Below, piece after piece: positions 24,124-31,379 of a stretch of 33,639 nucleotides of DNA; the first letter of the stretch is position 1; the number at the start of each line of letters is the position of its first letter. Made by a program: the position numbers and the translations under genes. A model generated the notes under the pieces. It saw only the letters and a program-made list of their open reading frames with translations, did not search any database and had not been told where the DNA came from. The DNA comes from Actinomycetes bacterium (GTDB taxonomy: Bacteria > Actinomycetota > Acidimicrobiia > Acidimicrobiales > JAKAVM01): NCBI GenBank assembly GCA_021817065.1, contig JAKAWH010000026.1, positions 1 through 33,639 of the forward strand. The letters run 5' to 3'.

Positions 24124-25089
24124 TCACGCCACCTGGGCCAGGTGCTTGTCTGCTGCGAAAAGTGCGGCTCCCAGCGCTCCCGCGATCTGCGGGTCGTTGG
24201 GCAGGGTGACCACCGAGAGGTTCAGCTTCGCTTCGAGAGCGGCGGCCAGTCCCGCGTTCTTCGAGCAGCCACCGGTGAGTGCGACTTCGGGGATCACCCC
24301 GACCCGGCGGGCCATCGAGGTGATCCGGCTGGCCACCGACCGGTTGATCCCGGCGATGATGTTGGGGAGCTCGACTCCCTCGTTCACCAGGGTCACCACT
24401 TCCGACTCGGCGAAGACCGTGCACTGGTGGGAGATCGAGCAGGGCTCGGGGCCTTGATTCGCCAGGTCGGAGATCCCGTCCAGGCCGCAGCACAGCCCGC
24501 GGGCCATCGACTCGAAGAAGCGGCCGGTTCCTGCCGCGCAGCGGTCGTTCATCACGAATTCCAGGACTTTTCCATCGGGAGAAACCGAGATGACCTTGCA
24601 GTCCTGTCCGCCGATGTCGATCACCGTGCGCACGGTGGGGCCCATCCAGTGGGCGCCCCGAGCATGGCAGGAGATCTCGGAGAGGTTCTCGTTGGCCCAG
24701 GGAATCTGGAGCCGGCCGTAGCCGGTGGAAACGATGTAGTCCAGCTCGTCGAGGGACCCCAGCCCGGCCTCCTCGATCGCCTGGTCCATGACGATCTGGG
24801 CGGTCTGGCGGGGGTTGGCGGTCGAGGCGAGCACGAAGCTTCCCAGGATCTCGCCGTCGCCGAGGACGACCGCCTTGCCGGTGGCCGACCCGATGTCGAG
24901 GCCCCCGACCAGGGTCCCGAAAGGACGGTTCGAGGTGAGCGTCGCGCCCCCCCCGTTTTGCCCGGCTGCGAGAGCAGTAAGGCCCCCGTTGTGCCCGGCG
25001 GTCAGCTCGTCGGGGCCCAGGTCCCGACCAGCGCCATTGCCGGCGGGTGTACAGGAGCCGCACTCGTCTAGAACAGGTTCTAGCACCAT
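24124..25089 (-). CDS. ATP-dependent activator of 2-hydroxyacyl-CoA dehydratase (BadF/HgdC family)
   Basis: The 321-residue protein is an ASKHA-fold ATPase that, as a homodimer with one [4Fe-4S] cluster, pumps electrons at low potential into its partner (the 'archerase'). The phosphate-1 loop is GLDIGSATGKAVVL (near residue 63), phosphate-2 is VIDIGGQDCKVI, cluster ligands are expected at NDRCAAGTGRFFE (Cys184) and SHQCTVFAESEV (Cys223), and the adenosine loop is TGGCSKNAGL. An N-terminal extension of about 58 residues, rich in Gly, Asn and Ala with CGSC near the start, is unusual. There is no SD before ATG 25089, but TACACT ends 6 bases upstream, so a leaderless message is plausible. It is the first gene of the operon. 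Confidence 0.92.
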   Translation of the reverse strand: MVLEPVLDECGSCTPAGNGAGRDLGPDELTAGHNGGLTALAAGQNGGGATLTSNRPFGTLVGGLDIGSATGKAVVLGDGEILGSFVLASTANPRQTAQIVMDQAIEEAGLGSLDELDYIVSTGYGRLQIPWANENLSEISCHARGAHWMGPTVRTVIDIGGQDCKVISVSPDGKVLEFVMNDRCAAGTGRFFESMARGLCCGLDGISDLANQGPEPCSISHQCTVFAESEVVTLVNEGVELPNIIAGINRSVASRITSMARRVGVIPEVALTGGCSKNAGLAAALEAKLNLSVVTLPNDPQIAGALGAALFAADKHLAQVA

Positions 25090-25236
25090 CGCTGCAGTGT
25101 AAGCACGGTCCCGAAATCGCGTCTGTGGACTTTATTCGCTTTTATCTGTGACTAACGGCCCTTGCCAAATGGGCCGGCACGTGAATCAGTGATCGATTGG
25201 GACTAGTTTGCGCGGTTCGCCTAGAATCCCCTGACT
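25090..25236. promoter_or_regulatory. Divergent promoter region between the activator operon and rplY
   Basis: Toward rplY a TAGAAT at 25222-25227 lies 9 bases before the ATG. Toward the activator a TACACT (minus strand) ends 6 bases before its ATG. Both would give leaderless or nearly leaderless messages, and neither gene has an SD. A perfect inverted repeat CGGCCC (25156-25161) / GGGCCG (25171-25176) with loop TTGCCAAAT sits between them and could be an operator. The -35 elements are not convincing. Confidence 0.4.
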
Positions 25237-25890
25237 ATGGCTGAGATTTCTGTGGTTGCCGAGCCGCGTTTCGAGCGCGGAACCCGCCCTGCCCGGCGGC
25301 TCCGGGCATCGGGCAGGATCCCTGGGGTGTTGTACGGGCACGGCAGCGAGCCGATCCCGGTGGCAGTGGAGGCCAGGGCCCTGCGGACCGCTCTGACCAC
25401 CGATGCCGGGCTCAACGCCCTGATCGACCTCACCGTCGGCTCGGACCGGCACCTGGTGGTGGCTCGCGAGCTGCAACGCAATCCGGTGCGGGGGACCGTC
25501 TCCCACGTGGATTTCCAGGTGGTGCGCCGCGACGAAGTGATCACAGCCGAGGTGCCCCTGGTCCTGGTGGGCGAAGCGGTCGAGGTGGCCCACGGCGACG
25601 GCCGGGTTGAGCAGCAGCTCTTCACCCTGACCGTCAAGGCGTTTCCCGCCGACATCCCCACGTCGGTCGAGGTGGACATCTCCTCACTGGTTCTGGGCGC
25701 GGTGATCAAGGTGAGCGACCTGGGCCTGCCGAAGGGCGTCGCCGTCGATGTCGACCCGGAGTCCCCGGTGGTAGTGGGCCAGGCACCGCGCAAGGCTACG
25801 GTCGGCGAGGGAGAGGAAGCGGCGGAGGGCGAGAGCACCGGAGGTGCCTCGGGAGCGACTGCCGCAGGATCCGCTAGCGGCGAGGGCTGA
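25237..25890 (+). CDS. rplY: Ribosomal protein bL25 (CTC form)
   Basis: This 217-residue protein binds 5S rRNA in the large subunit. It is the longer CTC type. The N-terminal L25 domain has TRPARRLRASGRIPGVLYGHG, LVVARELQRNPVRGTVSHVDFQVV. The C-terminal TL5-like beta domain follows (VPLVLVGEAVEV ... FPADIPTSVEVDISSLVLG), with an acidic/Ala-Gly-Ser tail. It starts the run of housekeeping genes rplY-pth-mfd. No SD precedes the ATG; it is probably near-leaderless. Confidence 0.96.
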   Translation: MAEISVVAEPRFERGTRPARRLRASGRIPGVLYGHGSEPIPVAVEARALRTALTTDAGLNALIDLTVGSDRHLVVARELQRNPVRGTVSHVDFQVVRRDEVITAEVPLVLVGEAVEVAHGDGRVEQQLFTLTVKAFPADIPTSVEVDISSLVLGAVIKVSDLGLPKGVAVDVDPESPVVVGQAPRKATVGEGEEAAEGESTGGASGATAAGSASGEG

Positions 25891-25939
25891 TCTCCCGGCG
25901 GTTGCGGCTGGCGGGGCACCGGTCGATGGCCGGTAGGCG

Positions 25940-26596
25940 ATGACACCTTCTTTCCGACGTAGGTCGCCATCGGGGCATAATGACGGTTCGCCCTCGGAGC
26001 GACGGGGAAGCCCGGCACGCCTCCTGGTGGTCGGCCTGGGAAACCCGGGAGCCGAGTACGCGGGTACCCGGCACAACGTCGGTGCCGAGGTGGCTCAGCT
26101 CGTGGCGGAGCGACATGGGGGGCGCCTGAAGATGGACCGTCGCTGCCACGCGCTGGTGGCCGAGGTGCGCGTCCCGGTCGCCGCCGGCGCAGCTCTGGTG
26201 GTGCTCGCTTTCCCCCAGACCTACATGAACGACTCGGGGCTGGCGGTGCGTCCTCTCGTTCGGCGATATTCGGTGGACGATCTCGCCCGGCTGGTGGTGG
26301 TCCACGACGAGATGGACCTGCCGCCCGGCACGATCAAGGTCAAGTGCGGTGGCGGCATCGCCGGCCACAAGGGCCTGGAGTCGATCCGCGCCCACCTCCA
26401 CGACGCCTCGTTCACCCGGGTGCGCATCGGTATCGGCAAGCCCCCCGGAAGGCAGGCGGGGGTTGACTACGTGCTGAAGCGATTGGGCAAGGCCGAGCGG
26501 GAGCTAATGGAGGCAGCGGTACTCCAAGCGGCCGAGGCGGTAGAAACTATCCTGACACGAGGTGCTCAGGCAGCGATGAACGCCTACAACGGGTGA
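25940..26596 (+). CDS. pth: Peptidyl-tRNA hydrolase
   Basis: Pth recycles peptidyl-tRNA released from stalled ribosomes. The core begins LLVVGLGNPGAEYAGTRHNVG with the catalytic His of the TRHNVG motif. It continues with FPQTYMNDSG, VVHDEMDLPPG with the catalytic Asp, GGGIAGHKGLESI and RVRIGIGKPPG. At 218 residues with ATG 25940 it has a 27-residue basic/Ser-rich leader before the core; a later start is possible but no better site is evident. Its last seven codons including the stop are duplicated just downstream, before mfd. Confidence 0.95.
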   Translation: MTPSFRRRSPSGHNDGSPSERRGSPARLLVVGLGNPGAEYAGTRHNVGAEVAQLVAERHGGRLKMDRRCHALVAEVRVPVAAGAALVVLAFPQTYMNDSGLAVRPLVRRYSVDDLARLVVVHDEMDLPPGTIKVKCGGGIAGHKGLESIRAHLHDASFTRVRIGIGKPPGRQAGVDYVLKRLGKAERELMEAAVLQAAEAVETILTRGAQAAMNAYNG

Positions 26597-26641
26597 GGCG
26601 TGTCCGGTGACGTCGGGAGATGAACGCCTACAACGGGTGAG
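26575..26641 (+). repeat. 23-bp direct repeat duplicating the 3' end of pth
   Basis: Bases 26575-26597 and 26619-26641 are identical, offset by 44. The first copy encodes the last residues of Pth (MNAYNG and stop). The second copy lies in the pth-mfd gap and again contains an in-frame ATG ... TGA minigene for MNAYNG, ending 4 bases before the mfd ATG. Confidence 0.9.
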
Positions 26642-26644
26642 CCG

Positions 26645-29600
26645 ATGAGCCTCGAGTCCCTCCTTCCCCTCCTGGCGGTCGATCCGGTGGTGACTGCGGT
26701 TGCCGCCGGGGAGGCGATCGGGGTGTCGATCCCCGAGTCTGTTCGCCCCGCCGTACTGGCTGCCGCGCGCCGGGTATCGGGTCGCGGCCCCCTGGTGGTG
26801 GGAGTGCCGACCTCGTCGGAGGCGGAACGGCTGGGGGCGGCTCTCGGTGTGTTCGCCGGGCCGGGCCGGGTGTCGATATTCCCCGCTTGGGAGACCCTGC
26901 CCTTCGAGCGGGTGAGCCCATCGGTCGAGACGATGGGCCGCCGCCTGGAGGTTCTCTGGTCGTTGGCGGGGGAGGATCCGCCGGACTTCGTGGTGGCATC
27001 CGCCCGCGCACTCACCCAGCGAGTTGTCCCTCCTGGCCCGGAGGTCGCCCCGGTCCGGGTGGTGCCGGGGGCACCCATCGAAGGTGGGTTGGACCCCGAG
27101 GCGCTGGTGGAGCGACTGGTGCAAATGGGGTACCGGCGGGAGTACCAGGTCGAGCACCGTGGCGAGGTGGCACGCCGGGGGAGCATCGTCGACGTGTTCT
27201 CCTCGACGGGGCACGGCGCTACCCGCCTGGATTTCTTCGGAGACGAGGTCGACCGTTTGTCGGCCATGGAGGTGAACGACCAGCGATCTGCCGGTTCCCT
27301 GGAGATGGCGGTTTTTCATGCCTGCCGCGAGATGGTGCCCACGCCGGAAATGCGGGTTCGGGCGGAGTCGCTGATCGCTGCGGCCCCCTGGGGACGGGAG
27401 CGGTGGGAAAAGATCGCCGAGGGGATGCTTTTCGACGGGATGGAGTCGTGGCTGCCCTGGTTGACAGACACCGACCACCTGCTGGTCGACCTGGTGGGAA
27501 GCGGTGGACTGATCGTGGTCGTGGAGCCCGGACGGATGAGGTCCCGTAGCGCCGAACTGGTCGACGAAGAGGTTGCCCTGGCTTCCGCCCTGGCGGGCAC
27601 CTGGGGGATCACCGGAACGGGAATATCGGGAGACGAGATTCCTCGCCTCCATCTCGGCTTCGACAGGATGGCCGAACGGGCCTCGGTCCCGGTGACTCTG
27701 GTCTCCTCGGTCCCCGACAACCCGGCCACCCCGGCGGTGGAGGCGCATGGATGGGGGGATCTGGTGCCCGGCGACGTGCCCGCACTGGTGAGGCGCTTGT
27801 CGTCACTGGTCGGCGAAGGCTTTTCGGTGGTGTTGTGTGCTCACGGGGTGGGATCTGCCGAACGGATGGCGGAGGGGCTGCGGAGCGAGGGGATGGTAGT
27901 GGGCACCGGGGCCGACGGTCTCTCCCGTCCCGGCCTCCACCTGGTGGTCGAACCTCTCGACACCGGCTTCGTGCTCCCGGGTTCTCGCCTGGCTGTGCTT
28001 AGCGAACTGGACGTGACCGGCCGCCACCGCGCCCATCGTCAGGTGGTGGCGCACCGGGCAGCAGCCCGGCGGGGGCCGGCGGGGTCGGGCGAAGCTGGAC
28101 CGGTAGGAGCCGCCGGTTCGGTAGGAGCCGCCGGTTCGGTAGCTGCGGCCGGTTCGGTAGCTGCGGCCGGGGAGGGGTTCTTCACCGATCTGGCGCCGGG
28201 CGACTTCGTGGTCCACCGGACCCATGGGGTGGGGCGCTACACGGGCATGGTCCGCCGCGCTCTCGGCGGAGCCGAGCGGGACTACCTGCTCATCGAGTAC
28301 CGGGGCAACGACAAGCTCTACGTCCCATCCGACCAGCTCGATCAGCTCACTCGCTACGGCGGTGGCGAGACGCCCACCCTCCACCGTCTTGGGGGGGCCG
28401 ACTTCCAGCGGACCCGGGAAAAAGTTCGCAGGGCGGTCACCGAGATCGCGCAGGAACTGGTGGTTCTCTATTCCAAGAGGCAGGCCATCCCGGGCCACGC
28501 TTTCGCGGTCGACACCCCCTGGCAGGCGGAGATCGAGGAGAGCTTTCCTTTCGAGGAGACCCCCGACCAGGTGAAGGCGATCGATGCGGTGAAGGCCGAC
28601 ATGGAGTCGGTTCATCCGATGGACCGGATCGTTTGTGGGGACGTCGGGTTCGGCAAGACGGAGGTGGCGCTGCGCGCTGCCTTCAAGGCGGTACAGGACG
28701 GCAAGCAGGTGGCGGTTCTGGTACCGACCACCCTGCTGGCTCAGCAACATTTCGAGACTTTTTCCGAGAGGATGGCCGGCTATCCGATCCGGGTGGAGAT
28801 GCTGTCGCGCTTTCTCACCGCCGGGCAGTCGGCCAAGGTAGTGGCCGGGCTTGCCGACGGGACCGTGGACATCGTGATCGGCACTCATCGCCTCCTTTCG
28901 GAGGACGTGAAGATCCGGGAGCTGGGTCTCTTGGTGGTGGACGAGGAGCACCGCTTCGGGGTAACCCACAAAGAGGCGATCAAGGCGATCTCTACCGGGG
29001 TCGACGTGCTCACACTTACTGCCACCCCCATCCCCCGGACTCTGGAGATGGGATTGACCGGGATCCGTGACATCACCGTTCTGACCACCCCTCCCGCTTC
29101 CCGCCAGCCGATCCTTACCTATGTGGGAGAGTACGACGAACGTGCGGTGATCGAGGCGATCCGGCGGGAGCTGCTTCGGGAGGGTCAGGTATTCTTCGTC
29201 CATAACAGGGTGCGGGATATCGCCGAGGTAGCTAGGCGGCTCTCCGAACTGGTGCCCGAGGCGCGGGTGGCGGTCGCTCACGGGCAGATGGACGAGGCGA
29301 CCTTGGAAAAGGTGGTGGTCGACTTCGCCGACGGGCGCTACGACGTCTTGTTGTGCACCACCATCATCGAGTCGGGCATCGACATGCCCACGGTGAACAC
29401 CCTGGTGGTGGACCGGGCAGACCGGTTGGGGCTGGGGCAACTCCACCAGCTCCGGGGCAGGGTCGGCCGGGCGGGCCAGCGGGCCTATGCCTACCTCCTC
29501 TACCCCCCCGACGTGACCATGTCCGAGGAAGCCTTCGAGCGATTGCGCACCATCGGGGAGCACACCGAGCTGGGTTCTGGGTTGAAGATCGCCTTGCGAG

Positions 29601-30244
29601 ATCTGGAGATCCGGGGAGCGGGCAATCTCCTCGGCAAGGACCAGTCGGGTCACATCGCCGCGGTCGGCTACGACCTGTACGTCGCCATGGTGGGGGAGGC
29701 CCTCGCCGAACTGAGGGGGGAGACTCCCCCCCGCGCTTGCGAGGTGAAGCTGGAGGTGGCGGTCGACGCCTACCTCCCAGGCGACTACATAGCGCGAGAC
29801 GATGTACGGGTGGAGGCGTACCGCAGCCTCGCCACGGTCTCCTCGGGCGAGGAGGTGGAGGCGATCCGGGCCGAGTGGCGCGACCGCTACGGCCCCCTGC
29901 CCGCTCCTGCCGAGGCGCTTCTCGGGGTGGCGACCCTCCGGGCCGAATGCATCCGTTGCGGGGTCAACGAGGCGACCGTGTCGCCGGGCCGTCCCGGGGG
30001 CCCCCTCGGTGGCCGGGCGGTGGCGCGCCTCTCCCCGGTAGCGCTACGGGAGAGTGCCGCGGTCCGCTTGCGCCGCCTCCACCCGGATGCGGTCTACAAG
30101 GAGGCGTCGCCAGGCACGGCCGGAGGCGGTTCGGCTGCAATGGGATCTCTGGTGGTCCCCATCCCCCGGGGGGTCCGGGACCATTCCGGGTTCCTCACCG
30201 GTCTGCTCGGGGAGCTTCTTCCCGCCGAGCCGCCGGGGAGCTAG
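26645..30244 (+). CDS. mfd: Transcription-repair coupling factor
   Basis: Mfd releases RNA polymerase stalled at DNA lesions and recruits UvrA. The 1199-residue protein has the UvrB-like N-terminal region (IFPAWETLPFERVSPS, RREYQVEHRGEVARRGSIVDVF). The RNA-polymerase-interacting domain lies near residue 518 (GDFVVHRTHGVGRYTGM ... LLIEYRGNDKLYVPSDQLD). The RecG-like motor has Walker A GDVGFGKTE near residue 665, the DEEH box VVDEEHRFGV near 762, TLTATPIPRTLEMG and QLRGRVGRAGQ. A C-terminal TRCF domain follows. A Gly/Ala/Ser/Val repeat insert lies just before the polymerase-binding domain. Translation may be helped by the minigene that stops 4 bases upstream. Confidence 0.97.
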   Translation: MSLESLLPLLAVDPVVTAVAAGEAIGVSIPESVRPAVLAAARRVSGRGPLVVGVPTSSEAERLGAALGVFAGPGRVSIFPAWETLPFERVSPSVETMGRRLEVLWSLAGEDPPDFVVASARALTQRVVPPGPEVAPVRVVPGAPIEGGLDPEALVERLVQMGYRREYQVEHRGEVARRGSIVDVFSSTGHGATRLDFFGDEVDRLSAMEVNDQRSAGSLEMAVFHACREMVPTPEMRVRAESLIAAAPWGRERWEKIAEGMLFDGMESWLPWLTDTDHLLVDLVGSGGLIVVVEPGRMRSRSAELVDEEVALASALAGTWGITGTGISGDEIPRLHLGFDRMAERASVPVTLVSSVPDNPATPAVEAHGWGDLVPGDVPALVRRLSSLVGEGFSVVLCAHGVGSAERMAEGLRSEGMVVGTGADGLSRPGLHLVVEPLDTGFVLPGSRLAVLSELDVTGRHRAHRQVVAHRAAARRGPAGSGEAGPVGAAGSVGAAGSVAAAGSVAAAGEGFFTDLAPGDFVVHRTHGVGRYTGMVRRALGGAERDYLLIEYRGNDKLYVPSDQLDQLTRYGGGETPTLHRLGGADFQRTREKVRRAVTEIAQELVVLYSKRQAIPGHAFAVDTPWQAEIEESFPFEETPDQVKAIDAVKADMESVHPMDRIVCGDVGFGKTEVALRAAFKAVQDGKQVAVLVPTTLLAQQHFETFSERMAGYPIRVEMLSRFLTAGQSAKVVAGLADGTVDIVIGTHRLLSEDVKIRELGLLVVDEEHRFGVTHKEAIKAISTGVDVLTLTATPIPRTLEMGLTGIRDITVLTTPPASRQPILTYVGEYDERAVIEAIRRELLREGQVFFVHNRVRDIAEVARRLSELVPEARVAVAHGQMDEATLEKVVVDFADGRYDVLLCTTIIESGIDMPTVNTLVVDRADRLGLGQLHQLRGRVGRAGQRAYAYLLYPPDVTMSEEAFERLRTIGEHTELGSGLKIALRDLEIRGAGNLLGKDQSGHIAAVGYDLYVAMVGEALAELRGETPPRACEVKLEVAVDAYLPGDYIARDDVRVEAYRSLATVSSGEEVEAIRAEWRDRYGPLPAPAEALLGVATLRAECIRCGVNEATVSPGRPGGPLGGRAVARLSPVALRESAAVRLRRLHPDAVYKEASPGTAGGGSAAMGSLVVPIPRGVRDHSGFLTGLLGELLPAEPPGS
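28103..28170 (+). repeat. 18-bp tandem repeat (nearly four units) inside mfd
   Basis: Units begin at 28103, 28121, 28139 and 28157 (last one partial). The first two are identical to each other, and the next two belong to a second variant. They encode GAAGSV/AAAGSV repeats that lengthen the linker before the polymerase-interaction domain of Mfd. The frame is kept. Confidence 0.9.
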
Positions 30245-30257
30245 CGTAGGGGGCTCC

Positions 30258-31328
30258 GTGTACAGACGCCTTGTCCCCATTTCCGCCCTCGCGGGCGCCG
30301 CCCTCGCACTCGCCTCGTGCTCGACCGCCGTCGCCGGTGTCACGGTGGGTTCGACCACCGTCTCCCAATCCGAGCTGATCAGCCAGGCGAAAGCGTATGA
30401 AGCTTCACCGGCGATCAGCGGCCCGTCCTCGACCTCCTCGAAGTCCGGGACGGTCCCCACCCAGGTCACCGCCAACCTGGCCAAGTCCGACATTGCCGAG
30501 GCTCTGGTCAGCCGGATCCTCGCTCACCGGGGAGTGAGGGTGACTGCGCTGGAGCGGAAGCTGGTCAACGACCAATTGCTCTCACAGATGTCCGGCGGAT
30601 CGGGGGGAGGATCTGGAACCAAGGGAATTACGCCGGCCTTCCGGCGCTTTCTCCTCGACCAGGAGACGGGCACTCTCGCTCTGGAGGCATCACTGGGGAA
30701 GGTCGATCTCACTGCGGGAGGCATCCGCTCCTACTACAACGCTCACGCGGGTTCCTTCGAGACGGTGTGCCTGGAGGATGCCCTTTACTCGACCTCCGCC
30801 GGTGCCGAGTCGGCGCGTTCCGCGATTGCTGGAGGGACTTCTTTTACCAAGGCCACTTCCGCGGCCCAGTCCACCAGCGGGGCCAATCCGGATTGCGCGC
30901 CCATCGCCCCGCTTCCTCCTGCCCTGCGCCAGGCGATCCTCACCACCCCAGTAGGGCAGGTCGGGCCGGTGGAGCCGGTATCGGCTCCTGCGCAGCAAGG
31001 GGGCGCTCCCTCCCCGACCGGGTACGCGGTCTTCGAGGTTGTATCGGTGAAGCCGGTTCCCTATTCCGATGCGGAGATGCCCTTGGTCGCCAGCCAGATG
31101 CTCCAGGGAACGGCAGCAGTCAGTCTCCAGAGCGAAGTGGAAGCGCTGGTGAAGGCGGAAGCGTTGACGACCCGAATCAGCGTGAACCCGGTGGACGGCA
31201 AGCTTATCGTCGGCAACGCCCAGCTTCTCGGTTTCGACGTCACCGTACCGGTGAGCCCTCCGGCGAGCCAGCTCCCCTCGACCACTTCATCGACGTCGAC
31301 GGTGTTGCCCGGCCTTCCTACGGGCTAG
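30258..31328 (+). CDS. SurA/PrsA-like lipoprotein (parvulin-type foldase or chaperone)
   Basis: The 356-residue protein starts with GTG, has basic residues, a hydrophobic segment and the lipobox LASC, so it is probably an exported lipoprotein. The N-terminal part (VTVGSTTVSQSELISQAKAY ... SDIAEALVSRILAHRGVRVTALERKLVNDQL) resembles the SurA/PrsA chaperone helices. The later part (GGIRSYYNAHAGSFETVCLEDALYSTSAGAESARSAIAGGTSF ... LPPALRQAILTTPVGQVGPV ... GYAVFEVVSVKPV) follows the outline of a parvulin PPIase domain, though it is diverged and may be inactive. The place between mfd and mazG is usual for this protein in actinobacteria. The upstream open frame only shadows the end of mfd. Confidence 0.82.
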   Translation: MYRRLVPISALAGAALALASCSTAVAGVTVGSTTVSQSELISQAKAYEASPAISGPSSTSSKSGTVPTQVTANLAKSDIAEALVSRILAHRGVRVTALERKLVNDQLLSQMSGGSGGGSGTKGITPAFRRFLLDQETGTLALEASLGKVDLTAGGIRSYYNAHAGSFETVCLEDALYSTSAGAESARSAIAGGTSFTKATSAAQSTSGANPDCAPIAPLPPALRQAILTTPVGQVGPVEPVSAPAQQGGAPSPTGYAVFEVVSVKPVPYSDAEMPLVASQMLQGTAAVSLQSEVEALVKAEALTTRISVNPVDGKLIVGNAQLLGFDVTVPVSPPASQLPSTTSSTSTVLPGLPTG

Positions 31329-31379
31329 CGCCAGGGTGGGCCCTCTGAAGGCGAGAGCTGCGGGTCTCACCAGGTAGAT

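Noticed and set aside
24142-25071. 309-codon plus-strand open frame opposite the activator gene
   Set aside because: Antisense shadow of a gene with clear ATPase and cluster motifs.
26220-26640. tRNA or other stable RNA gene near pth or elsewhere
   Set aside because: No cloverleaf with a TTCGA-type T-loop and matching acceptor stem was recognised in any intergenic space; a dedicated tRNA scan was not possible.
27803-29653. 616-codon minus-strand open frame opposite mfd
   Set aside because: It lies opposite the conserved motor region of mfd. Composition is typical of antisense frames in GC-rich DNA, and no family is recognisable.
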